Below are positions 48,384 through 59,760 of a stretch of DNA of 64,000 bases, one piece after another (position 1 is the stretch's first letter; every line of letters begins with the position of its first letter). A program made the translations under genes and the position numbers. Under the pieces are notes generated by a model that was not told the DNA's origin, made no database searches, and saw only the letters and a program-made list of their open reading frames with translations. Origin of the DNA: Spisula solida (lineage: Eukaryota; Mollusca; Bivalvia; Venerida; Mactridae); the NCBI GenBank assembly GCA_947247005.1, contig OX365955.1, positions 37,179,822 to 37,243,821 of the forward strand, written 5' to 3'.

Positions 48384-48411
48384 ATGCTTCGTCTAAATGT
48401 TGTTAGCTTTG
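48384..48411 (+). pseudogene. C4-like copy 3, exon 1 (start exon)
   Basis: ATG plus eight codons and one base, strong donor GTAAGT. Same length as in copy 2. Joined to exon 2 it gives a typical signal peptide. Confidence 0.65.
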
Positions 48412-49058
48412 GTAAGTATCATTTAAGTATAGAAGAAGATTGAAGTAAAATGAATCTGAAACAAGTGTGCTGCCTATTCTACACTGAGTGGCATTGCAAA
48501 CGCATCATTTACACTCATATAGCTTATGTGTGTGCATGTATGTATTTACCCATAGCTCGGCCAATTTGTGTTTAATTTTGCTGAATTTTGTACACATGTA
48601 GCTAAGATATGTGACATGGCAATCAAATTAAAAGCACTACAAACTGATCACACCCTTCACAACAACAAGAAAAAATAATGGCATAAACAAAAGCAAATCT
48701 GATTCCGTGTGTCCTTCTGCGTTTTTCAGATTGTTAATATATTTCTGATAAAGTTCGTGAACAAGTGTTTATATGTATCATGGAAACAGAAATAAAACAA
48801 AATAAATATAAATGTAAAGCTCAATATTGATTTAGAAAAATCCACATTTATCCACTCCATCTCTATTCAGAATTACTTGCCCTTGACTATAAAGTTAGTA
48901 GTATTGTTTAGTAAACCTGAAACATTACTACTAAGCATTTGTAGAACTTAAATACCACTATGTTGCTGTGTGATAAACCGTTTTGTTTTTGAATTTGTCG
49001 ATGGATCTAATATTACAATTGACCGTATACAAAATAATAAGCACCAGCCTATCAATTC

Positions 49059-49763
49059 CACAGGTAACTGTATCATTAATAAACAGTACCTAAAAAAAAT
49101 TTAAAAAACATTTTTTTTGTTAAATTTAGAATTCTTATACAAGGTGTATTTCCCGAAGAAGTGATCGTACAGTCACTGGTTGTATTTTATTTTCATAATT
49201 TAAAGCATTTACGGCATTAATCATCTATCGTTGTTACAAAAAGGAAATCACGCGCATCATTCGGAACATTCGGACAAACATGGAGTCATTTTGACATTTA
49301 AATATGCAAACGATTCGTTTTTCGGCTTACACGTATACATTCACTGAAGTGAACATGTGTCAACCAGGTATATCTGTTCCAACTTTTTCGTTCTTTAATT
49401 TTACCGCATTATTATGTTTCTACACAACAGTAAATTCGACATATGTTGGTGATTTCCTCAATATTTCCGTTTTTTTGTTTTTATTGAGTCCACCCCAGTG
49501 ACCGGGTGGACATCGTGATACGTATTTATGGCATAACTGTTTAACTACTTGACCAATTTCGATGGGATTTCGCATGAAAGTAGTTATAGTCATGTTTTTT
49601 TACGAATATAATTACTTTATGAAGATATCGAAAGCCAATTCTTGTTTTTGATACCTGGTCAATTCATGGAAATACACCTTGTATAAGAATTCTAAATTTA
49701 ACAAAAAATAATTTTTTTTTATTTTTTTTTAGGTACTGTTTATGAATGATACAGTTACCTGTG
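49059..49763 (+). mobile_element. hAT-like non-autonomous element, member 2 (705 bp)
   Basis: Same ends (CACAGGTAACTGTATCATTA) and orientation as member 1, flanked by a perfect 8-bp duplication ATCAATTC (49051-49058, 49764-49771). Compared with member 1 it lacks about 260 bases of the left interior. It lies in intron 1 of copy 3, whereas member 1 is in intron 2 of copy 2, so the two are independent insertions. Confidence 0.88.
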
Positions 49764-50744
49764 ATCAATTCCTCGTACATTTTTCCCGGTTCATGGTTCA
49801 ATGCACCACTGTGAATTTAGATAGAAAGAACATCAAGTCACAATCCACGGGTAGCCAATAACACGCACACAACATTTCGATTAGAAATATTGATAGATAA
49901 AAAACGTTATTATGATTTTCATTAGTGTTTCGTTTTCAAAACCGTTCAGTGTATACTTCTTTTTCATATACACTGTACGTGTATGCCCTTTTAAAAAATC
50001 ACATTTCGAAACATTAGACACAAACTTTATCGTACTTGAATCACAGCGGTTTGTCCATATATTAGTAGTTCATCTTATCTTTGCATATCACTGGGGAGGT
50101 ATACTGTATAATGTTAGAACATTGATACAGTGTCTGACCTACTTCAATGTTGCGGGTCTGACTGCTTCATGAACAATTTAATACGTTTACCTTTGAATGA
50201 ATTAGAATGTCAGGTATTGGAACTCATGAAGCCATAGTGTGATATGACCAGATGAAATAACATTATGCCGAATTAGGAACATTAGTTTATGGATATTTAT
50301 AGTTCTGATACAGTTAAGGTATTTTCTTGAATGACCATGGAGTTCCGAATACATACAGTGCCAACCAAAAATAAGTTCACAAATGATATTTCCCCATTTC
50401 CTTGTCTGTAATAACACTACTTGTAAAACAGTGAAACAACAATATTTTTGAAGAAAAAGGAATAATTTTGTTTATTAAATGTAAAGACCATACATTAATT
50501 GGTAACCTAGGTGCACAATATAAAGTTTCTTTGTCCAGCTTGAATTGTACCATAGTCAAGAAAAGATGGGAAATCAGCATTTATGATCACATGGGTATTT
50601 AAATTCAGAACATCTTTATCGTTATTTCATTTTTTACTCATATAGTAACTGTAGTTTCAGAAACAAGTATAATTTTAATTGGCTGATAAAAGGATATTGA
50701 ATAATTTACCCAAGTTAAATTTTGCAACAATTGTTAACTGTATA

Positions 50745-51082
50745 CAGGCGCGTAGCTACCTGTACGCAGAATACGCAGCTGCGTACACATGCTTTTTAAA
50801 AAGTGAAAAATTAAATGATCGAAAAATGCAATAAAAACTGATGCCTAAGCCCTAAGGGGGTAAGCCTTTAGTATTTTTAGCATTTCTTAGAAAAACTTTT
50901 ACAAAGCTTTATACAAACAAAATCTGGTTTTATCAGTAAAATAATGTTAAAGATGAAGCAAAAAAACAAGCCAGAACGCACCAGAGACGTTCTAGCGAAC
51001 AAAACATTTCCGGGGGAGCATGCCCCAACACCACCCTAGCCATTTTGCGTACACATTCAAATACCTCTAGCTACGCCCCTTG
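50745..51082. mobile_element. ~338-bp element with CAGG(G)GCGTAGCTA-type ends
   Basis: The left end CAGGCGCGTAGCTACC and the complement of the right end (CAAGGGGCGTAGCTAGAGG) are related. Ends of this kind are familiar from hAT-group elements. ACTGTATA precedes the left end (50737-50744) and recurs at 51086-51093, three bases beyond the right end, so a target duplication is likely but inexact. Non-coding; intron 1 of copy 3. Confidence 0.55.
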
Positions 51083-51310
51083 TTTACTGTATACTTATTT
51101 GTGGTGGGCACTGTAGATGTCTCAGTATTGCTGAACATTTCTCCAAATTGAATTAATAATTACAGCCTATAATTTCGCCATAATCTGTCACTTACGTTGC
51201 ATCACGTTTATTTAACATATTCGCTAATATATGGATCATACGTGTCTGAAATGTAACGAGACTCATAATTTTATCATGTCTCAACATTCGCAAATCACAT
51301 TTAACTACAG

Positions 51311-51505
51311 GTCTTTGCATGATCGTATTGACAATTATTGGCATACATTGCGATGACGAAAGACGGCTTTTGCTACACAGCGCTGATGATATGGCTATAG
51401 AGTTTCAGAACATGAGACAAGAAATTGAGTCTTTGAAATCGAAACAGTCTCAAGAATTCTCAAACTATGAACGAGAAATAACAGAACTGAAGGCTCAGCT
51501 TGCAG
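51311..51505 (+). pseudogene. C4-like copy 3, exon 2 (leader and coiled coil)
   Basis: Acceptor AACTACAG, donor GTAGAT. Encodes the leader end, LLLHSADDMAIEFQNMRQEI and 11-7-7 residue coiled-coil units. 195 nt, exactly one heptad longer than copy 1. Confidence 0.85.
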
Positions 51506-51844
51506 GTAGATAAATATGTACTCTGATAGTATGATATGTTATGTACAATGAATTTCAACTGTAACGAAAGTGATATTTATTTGCATGCAACAACTGTGTC
51601 TGTTGTTTAGATAAAAGAATTCCGCGAATACATGTACGACACTTATAGAACGCGTACTAACAAAGCTTGTTAATTTAATTAAAACAACCTTAAGTGAATG
51701 TGTTTTTTTATATTAGAACCGAACGTCTTCTCTCAGTTAGGTATTTAATACTTATTTCCAAGAATAGTTTTGGTTAATAAAGCCCTGCTTCTAGGAACCG
51801 GAAACACCAGTATTCTGATAATGCTATGCAATATATAATTTTAG

Positions 51845-51916
51845 AGAGAGGCTCCACATATATACGATGTGGACGGACTACATGTGACGGCAATAACACC
51901 GCTAAAGTTTATTCAG
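51845..51916 (+). pseudogene. C4-like copy 3, exon 3 with Trp-to-Cys change
   Basis: Acceptor AATTTTAG, donor GTGATG (weaker than in the paralogs). Reads ERGSTYIRCGRTTCDGNN. The Trp of the RWGR motif, present in copies 1 and 2, is Cys, adding an unpaired cysteine. Confidence 0.85.
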
Positions 51917-52148
51917 GTGATGTGAATTTAATTTAGTGATTTAAGCAGCTGCTAAGAAATTATGTGTTTGACATATTTTATGTGTGATCAACACAGCGAA
52001 TAATACTAGAGTCTAATCATTCAAGTATACAAACCAATTAATTTTATGTAAGCGCAAAGATATTATTTTGAATAGTATTAATGACAAATTGGTATAACAA
52101 GGTGGCTTAAGGATGTTCATTCGTTTATTTTTATTACCTACAATGCAG

Positions 52149-52630
52149 GGTACACAGCAGGATCCCCATATGACGTCCCAGGAGGTGCTGCCAGCTTCGT
52201 TTGTCTACCAGAACATCCAACTTGGGCCAAATATAAGGACGGGCATCAAGATACAGGTGGATATATGAGCGGTACAGAATATCAGGACGATCGCGGCTTT
52301 CAACCTTTTCCGCAACGTATGGTAGATGATTAAGATGCACCCTGTGTGTTATGCCACGCGCCACGAGCAGTTACTATTATGATTCCTGGCCGAACTGACT
52401 GCTACCAAGGCTGGACATTTGAATACACTGGTTACCTCATGACTGGTCATAAAGCTCATAATGCAGCAACCGATTATGCGTGTGTTGATGTTAATCCAGA
52501 AGCCGAAAGTCATGGGGAAACTAATCAAAATGGCAATCTGCTGTATTTTACGGAAGTCAAGTGTGGGTCTCTGCCGTGTCAGCCATATCCTGATGGTCGC
52601 GAACTTGCCTGTGTGGTGTGTTCTAAATAA
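52149..52630 (+). pseudogene. C4-like copy 3, exon 4 with premature TAA
   Basis: 482 nt against 479 in copies 1 and 2. At 52328-52333 the copy reads GATTAA where copy 2 has GAA alone: three inserted bases keep the frame but create TAA. The rest, from DAPCVLCHAPR to VVCSK, remains open to the normal stop at 52628-52630. Confidence 0.9.
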
Positions 52631-53200
52631 GTCAAATCGTGGTCAGTGACAATTCGCCACCTACATAAAGCATAATTATCAATATTTTAATTATTACTTA
52701 TTTCTAAGGAAATTAAGACAACGATGGTGTGATACAGGTACATCATTTACTCACCAACTACGAGTATATGTTTCTATCTATCCATGTTTCCCGATAGCTT
52801 GTTTATTATGTACGGAATATTACAAACACATGTCTCCATTGATAATGATAGGTTATAGCTCAACCTCTATATTTAAATGTCAAATGTTCATAGTTACCAT
52901 AATTACTTCAATACTGGGTAATTACATGCATAATTTTATGTACTCTGCATAAATTAAACTTAAAGTAGTGTGGAAGTAAGCGAGTAGATTTTACCCGTCA
53001 GCACATAATTTCCTATGCAGAATAAAAGTTTGTTTAGTACCAAAAAGTTAACACTAAACAGAAACGGCAGAGCACGAAAGTCACATATATGAACACACGC
53101 ACACGGAACTAACCACAGGTACATGACAAACATAAAAGGAACAAGAATATAACTAAACTTAACAGTGACACCCTTATGTCCCGGCTGAAATAAACGACGA
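52631..53200. repeat. 3' flank of copy 3, duplicate of the copy 2 flank
   Basis: Matches 42983-43740 with small indels. AATAAA at 53021-53026 may serve as a polyadenylation signal; copy 2 does not keep it at the aligned position. Confidence 0.7.
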
Positions 53201-53221
53201 AATAAGAATAACAACCAGACC

Positions 53222-53610
53222 CGTCAGAGACGTGTGATGCTCCCCGTAGGGTGATTGTCACACAAAAAAGATTTCAAAAATATGAAAAAGACAGTTATGG
53301 TTCTTTGGCACTGCACTATAATAAATGCGATTTATTTAATTATGAAGTTTCAAAGTGATATATCCAATACTGTATCAGTTATGGCCCAGACAAGAATTAA
53401 GTATGAAACATTACAAAGGGGAAAAACATACAATGAAGAGTTATGGTTCTTCTGCTCTGCACTTCCCCTCAATGAGATATTAGCACATGCAAAGCTATTA
53501 ATTAATATGTTTTCATCCTGACAAAAATATGTCAGACGGACGGACGAACGAACCAAGCGGCGACTACTGCTTCCCCAACATTTTTACGGGGAGCATAAAT
53601 GTAGGTAAGT
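53222..53610 (-). repeat. Dispersed bivalve-type repeat
   Basis: Starts GTGTGATGCTCCCCGTAGGG and ends GTCAGACGGACGGACGAACG then ACGGGGAGCATAA. GCTCCCCGTA at one end and TACGGGGAGC at the other are inverted. The GACGGACGGA run is typical of a repeat that I recognise from bivalve intergenic DNA. Frames of 68-88 residues inside it are not genes. Confidence 0.6.
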
Positions 53611-53749
53611 AGTTATTCTCAAATTCTGAGGACAATGATACAGTAATAATCTTACAGTATAAAGAAGTTATAAACTATTGTATCTGTTGGTTGCCAGTAC
53701 GGTTACTCTATTCTAAAAATATACTGAGAGTTAAAAGTTCCGCAACTCC

Positions 53750-54290
53750 GTCATTTTAATCATTGAAACAATTTTAATAACACGAGTATAGGGTAGCTAT
53801 TTAATGAAATGAAAAATATAAATGAATTGATTATCAGAAGTTTTTATGAAACTTAGTTTCGAGATTATATTGGAGTTTCTAAAAATAGATGCGTCATAGC
53901 TGTAACACTGGATACCCGTGCATCTTGCCTTGTCATCGCGTTTCGTTGAAGATTTACTATAAATTTTACGTTCATTCATTTAAGAAATAAAAATCTGTTC
54001 GCGTGTTTTGTCGGTGAATAAAACATGGGCAGGATTTCGGATGCAGAAAAATTAAATCACGAGTGCGTAGCACGAGTGATTATATTTTCCGCATCCGAAC
54101 GAGTGCCCGTGTTTTATTTATCGACAAAATACAAGAACAGAGTTTTTATTTCGATTCTAAACACGATAATATTGGAGTTTCTAAAAATAGATGCGTCATA
54201 GCTGTAACACTGGATACCCGTGCATCTTGTCTTGTCATCGCGTTTCGTTGAAGATTTACTATAAATTTTACGTTCATGCATTCAAAAATA
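53750..54290 (+). repeat. Composite repeat: two direct ~120-bp copies around a palindrome
   Basis: 53862-53983 and 54164-54281 are nearly identical (TTGGAGTTTCTAAAAATAGA, GATACCCGTGCATCTTG, GTCATCGCGTTTCGTTGAAG). Between them a palindrome about 53999-54135 pairs TGTCGGTGAATAAAACATGG with GTGTTTTATTTATCGACA across AAATCACGAGTGCGTAGCAC. The family has an inverted relative at 4380-4800. Confidence 0.75.
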
Positions 54291-54299
54291 TGTCACGTG

Positions 54300-57200
54300 A
54301 TACGGGGCGTAAATAGTAACAGCTAATTTGATACCATGTTTTATGGGGGTAAAAAAACATGGCTAGGTCTGCTCTATATTTAATGGATTAATTCGCAGAT
54401 CGTGTTAGAATACCTCAATTACATGTGCATGAAAAGACGATTAACCATTTTGCGACAGTGTGATTATTCAAGCATGAAGGAAAAAAACGATGATAGATTA
54501 AAAATAAACACGTTACTCTCATTGATTCGTTAAAGATAAAGTTCTTTCAAGACAAAAATTAAAACATTTGTGATTTTCAATAGTGTTGCGAAACTTTTGA
54601 CGCTAAGTATATATTGTTCTGCAGCATATTGTCATTGTAAAAGTAAACATTATATCATCTATCCATATTGTACAGCAAAGTATGCTGCTTAGTACAGAAA
54701 GGTAGCTCGTGAATCAGCATTGTGAACATGTTTCAACCATTGATAAAGCACTGCCTTCACGATATGTCTATTTCTAGACGCTAAATAAATTTGATGGGAA
54801 ACGGAACAAATTGAAGTCGAACCTCGTTACAAAAACAAGATATTTTATCATTTGTGCTACGAAAATAACAAACCACCTGGAGTAACTACATTGGAAATGT
54901 TACAGGTGTGTGAATTGTGGTTGTATATATTTACGGTCTCTATGTTAACAGTCGACTTGCGACTCAGTGATGCGGGGGCAAACGCACAGACGGTTGAACG
55001 GACGCATGTCTAAAAATAGACTTGAACGGGTAACTTTACTTTTTACTAAATACATTCCTTTACAAAAATAAATCACAATTTTTAATTACCATCAATGAGA
55101 CGTTTGGTTGTTAGTTTAAGATAAGGAGAGCTGAACCAAAAACAACAAAAAATACTTAAAACAATACTCGACATAAACAGTCATCTCATGAAAACAGATG
55201 TTTTAACGCAGTCACATTCGTGCGTCAATAAAAGGGTAAACTGCAAAACAACTTGAGTCACTTTCGTGCAAATGCATTCCAAACAACACCATTTATGTCA
55301 ATGTTCTATGCGCATTCGATATTTGCAAAATTTATGGTGATTTGTAAGTCGAGTACAATGCACAACAAAATGATAATAACTTATAATACCAATCCGTCAA
55401 TAAGACCATGATTATAATTTATATTTGCGTGGAATATATAAAAAATATTCCGGTGCTCGGCCGAAGTGTATCATCATACAAAAGTATAGAAGTCATGTAC
55501 TTTCGCAAATTTACTAATCTTGAATATATTTTTGTGAGACGAACTGTGACAAATTTTACTCAAATGATATATCACAATTTTAAGATGGTATGGATTTTGT
55601 ACATGTAAATGTATGTACCTATGCACTGACATATTTACGTTTTTACAATCTACCTGAAGATAACGCTTTCTAATAGTTAAACAAAAATAGCAGGCAATTA
55701 TTTTGAAGTAATTTTACCGAAATGTTAACACATCGATTTGTTAAAAAAGCCCGACTGCGTGTTTCTAGTCTTCTAGCCGGTTTTGTTCCATCTACCTCTC
55801 TAATAGACGTGTTTAATTTGTGTAAAAGTTTACGAAGGCGACCATATGTCTATCTTCCTAGTGCCAAAAACTAGTATAACTATTAGTTTAGCAATTTGAA
55901 TACTGTTTTATTGTGTGCCTTTTGTGTTGTACTGATTCTATTGAGCGCTGCCTTCGACTTGTTATTGTCTTTATGTACCACAAAACAAGACACACACACA
56001 CAATCAACAACATAATTGATACATAATCAGAAAGAAAAGAACAAGAGAAGAACAAAACATGGTAGCGTTATAATATAATAAGACTCAATACACAGCTGAA
56101 GTTGTACAGTTTTATTCACAGCTCAAGTCTTAACTCAGTCCTAACTCCCAGCTCAACTGATGTAATAGTAAATACGGCATTTCATATATTGTGTTTAGTT
56201 GACATATATTAAACCACGGCGTCAAATTAGGCTGATGATCAATGTATGTGTTAAGAAACTTCTGATTCAAATGTTCAGTTATTTTGTGTACTTTGATCTT
56301 GAAATGACCTTGACATTGACCTTAATGTGGTCAGTGTAGTATATGGTGTGTACCAAATATGCATACTATACTGACCACTTTTAGGCCATAGCAGATCTTT
56401 CTCAGTGGAACATAGAATTGTGTATGAATTGGCTATTTATGATGGATCTTAGAAAATGCCAAAGGGTAACAAAGCGTCATACAACAGATTCCGAGAGGGA
56501 ACATCCTCCTGAACATTTTGGTACCAACATATGTTGTGCATACTCAGCAGGCATCTGAAGTAAGTGTAGAGGGTCGTTCACGGTTCTTTATTTCAAGTCA
56601 TAACAAGAATATAAAAGGTTTTGTGCTTATTGTTGTAAAGTCAATGATAACGTTGGACCTGTAAAATAACACATAATTCTAACATGACTGACTGGCCATT
56701 ATTGGTGCTTGAACTTTGTCGATTATCGAACTTGCTCTGTATTCAAACTAGCATGTTATTCAATATAGATGTTCGATTAACCATTGCCGTGCCATCTTCA
56801 AACAACTCGTCTCATATTTTATATGCTGTTTAAGAAGTCATCCTCTTTGATGAAGTGTATTTTTAATGAATAATGGGTCTCCTTCTTAAATGAAAATTAT
56901 TATTATACGAATTTACTGGATTCATTTCGTGTATTGTTTGCTGTCTAGTCCCTGCATATTGTTTTGTCAATTATAGCCAGTTCGTATTATCAATTAATGA
57001 TGTCTTGATTTCATGCATGTAACCATTATCGATATTTAACCGGGAAAATGATCAGAAAATGTATCGAAATATGTGACATTATTCCATTATTTCTTGATTT
57101 AAATGAAACATATCACTGCGATCAAAATATTGTTATCAGGAAACACATTATCGCACAAATGTATCATTGGTGACAGTCCGAACCGTAACTAGCCAACGCT

Positions 57201-57335
57201 GATTGTGCCTTTGCGTGATTACCCGGCGTTTAGCTGGTAACTTGGATATTTGCAATCAGTATTGAGGTCAAACAGTCACATCACTGAGTAGAAAAAAGCA
57301 ACGTTTATATCATAATTGATTCGATCAAAGCACAT
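54300..57335. other. Intergenic DNA with the duplicate end-block and a dispersed repeat
   Basis: 55130-55445 is the partner of 44570-45065. 56282-56345 reads like a dispersed repeat (TTGATCTTGAAATGACCTTG, ACATTGACCTTAATGTGGTC). No gene is supported; the frames of 62-66 residues have no motif. Confidence 0.45.
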
Positions 57336-57341
57336 TAGTCT

Positions 57342-57572
57342 GTTGGAACTGGGTCATTCAGCTACGTCATTCAGCTAGGACATTCAGCTTTTAGATTGCT
57401 GAAACTAATGCATTCTTCTTTTCGACAGCTTGGTTAATTGTCTACTTTTTAGGATTTCTGACAGCTTACACTAGGTATTAAAGCCGTTTTACTGTTGGAA
57501 CTGTTCATTTAGCAGCTAGGACATTCAGCTTTTTGATTGCTGAAACTAATTCATTCTACTTTTCGACATATT
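57342..57572. repeat. Direct duplication of about 150 bp
   Basis: TGTTGGAACTG...AGCTAGGACATTCAGCTTTT...GATTGCTGAAACTAAT...TTTTCGACA occurs at 57342-57428 and again at 57495-57568. Confidence 0.75.
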
Positions 57573-57723
57573 GTACTTAATGGACGGACATTTTACTTGT
57601 TTAGTTGGGCATTGTGCCTTGTATGTGTATGCGCTAGAAAACTGTTAATGGTACTTGTACACTTAACAAATCGTATAAGTGTACACATGTTTATACCGTA
57701 TAACTTTTGTGTTTGTATCGTCG

Positions 57724-58325
57724 TTTCTGTGTGGCATTGGGTTGTCTGTGCGAAACAGTATTTACTTATCACTACCGCAGGTGTTGAGTGTCATGTGGCG
57801 GGTGTAAAAAGTCTCCCCGTACTTCACTTCAGTGTAGTTATCATTTATAATTACCTCCCTTTATGGCTAATTATGCGCAAAATTCGAAGTTAACAGTGTG
57901 TCATTCATTGCAGAGTGAGTATATAGGCTTGCTTGAAATATCCATTTTTGGGGATTGGATGGTTCGTGCTATGTCTGACTCTTACCTGGATGGCTAGGCG
58001 CTGCCTTCGTTTCTGTGTGGCTTTGGATTGTCTGTGCGCAACAGTATTTTCTTATCACTACATCAGGTGTTAAGTGCCGTGTTGCGGCTGTAAAAAGTCT
58101 CCCTGTACTTCACTTTAGTGTAGTTATCAAACATAATTACCTCCATTTATGGCTAATTATGCGCAGAACTCGAAGTCCGCAATGCGGAGTGAGTATATAG
58201 GCTTGCTTTAAATATCCATTTTTTTGGGATGTGGATGGTTCGTTCTCCGCTGACTCTTGCGTGGATGGCTAGGCGCTGCCGTCGTTTCTGTGTGGCTTTG
58301 GGTTGTCTGTGCGCAACAATATTTT
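57724..58325 (+). repeat. ~280-bp satellite, 2.15 units
   Basis: Units begin TTTCTGTGTGGC at 57724, 58010 and 58285 (lengths 286 and 275, then about 40 bases). Each contains TTGTCTGTGCG, AAGTCTCCC, TGTAGTTATCA, ATTACCTCC and GGATGGCTAGGCGCTGCC. Frames of 118 and 61 residues follow the repeat and are not called. Confidence 0.9.
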
Positions 58326-58329
58326 ATTT

Positions 58330-59755
58330 ATGAATATGTCTGCATAAAGTTGTGTGTACATGCAGCTATTGAATTACACAAGATTGGATTAATAAAGTTT
58401 TTTCCTTCAAAATTGAACATAGAGATTCAATGAACCATGAAACATCAAAACACGCAAAATGCACGAAAAATGGACGCATAGGTCCAAATTATTTTTATAA
58501 ATGGTCAATTCCAATTTTAGATATATCGTCAAATAAATAATAACCCACAAATTAATACGCTTTTCACTCAATAACATGTTTTTTTTTACTTTTAAAAATA
58601 GGTTTTGAATTTTATGGTCAAGTGGAGGTAACCCGTCTGAAATTGCCTTTTTAAGGCAAAACGTGGTCAATTATAAACCTAAATTGGGCTTTATTCTAAT
58701 CATTGTTTTCTTAATTTCTGTCTCCGTGATAAGTACAAACACTTGAATAGGAACTTGATCATCAAATAGGGCATCATCAAATAGGGCACATGGCTGCATT
58801 AAAAACCTGACAAACACCCGATGAACACTCGACAAAAACTTACAAATGTGACATTAGCTTGTGCTGCTGTCATTATTTGTGTATTGTGTTTGTGAATATT
58901 GCTATCAAATTGTAATAAAATCAATTGAATTGTAATTCCACATATCGAATCTACATAATTATGTTGAAAATCTCATTAAGATCAAACACGTATTGACCGA
59001 GCTATGGGTAAATATATACATGCACACTTATAATAATTGTTAAGTGTATAGCTATCTTTTTGGCCCCGATCTCCAGAAACATCTCAAGCACAATTCTCAA
59101 ATCAAATTGAGATCTTACTCAAATCGGAGTCTGAAAAAAAATTGAACTAAGCTCATGTTTACTGTAATACAACCAGAACAATGTTTCTGTGTTGCATTAC
59201 AAATTTTGAGACCATGTTCATTGGAAATGAACTCGGACCAGGTCGCACAGTAAGGGTAGTTCCGAACTAGGCCTATTAACAGGTTATGCAAAGTGTCTTG
59301 ATAATGAAACCACCTTTAATCTACATGAACGAAGTACTATCAGCGGGACTAACATCCAAAATCAAATTTGTTACATGAAACAAATCGGAGCATCTCTAGA
59401 GATTCCGGTAGAACAGATAGCTAATAATTATTTCGTGAAGATTAGTCGACAGTTGCGGTAATAAGATAGGTTCAGGGGCAGGATAAATCATCGCCAGTTG
59501 TTAAATTCTATATCTAAACTAGCGGTTTTTCGATCTGAACTTGTGTTTATTATATTCTAATACGATTTGATTACTCAGTTGTTGAGATAATTTTCTCGAT
59601 ATATTCACGTAAATAGGAAGCCTTGAATGAATCCACAAATAGTTATTTATCTCGTGATGTTGAACGTTTGATCGATTCATTCTTTGTCGATTTAGTGAAG
59701 CAACAAGATGCACGTTAGATGTATTTTAGTCTGAGTAACGACTAAATATACATAG
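58330..59755. other. Intergenic DNA, one dispersed-repeat trace
   Basis: 58990-59045 is an inverted match to 48530-48575 (TTTACCCATAGCTCGG... wording). Otherwise nothing is recognised. Confidence 0.4.
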
Positions 59756-59760
59756 GATAT

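Larger units (their letters stand above)
48384..52630 (+). pseudogene. C4-like copy 3, probably inactivated
   Basis: Four exons correspond one to one with copies 1 and 2: 48384-48411, 51311-51505, 51845-51916 and 52149-52630, with good GT-AG sites and matching phases. The leader reads MLRLNVVSFGLCMIVLTIIG, then IHC. Two defects are visible. Exon 3 has TGT where the others have TGG, turning RWGR into RCGR. Exon 4 has three extra bases that create TAA at 52331-52333. The predicted chain stops after 159 residues instead of 258, losing most of the Cys-rich domain. The downstream 99 codons are open and almost identical to copy 2, so the loss is recent. A sequencing error, a polymorphic null allele or stop read-through are the alternatives. 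Confidence 0.8.

Noticed and set aside
57537..57893. 118-codon frame over the 280-bp satellite
   Set aside because: Overlaps a direct duplication and a satellite unit, has no motif, and the second unit breaks it into a shorter frame.
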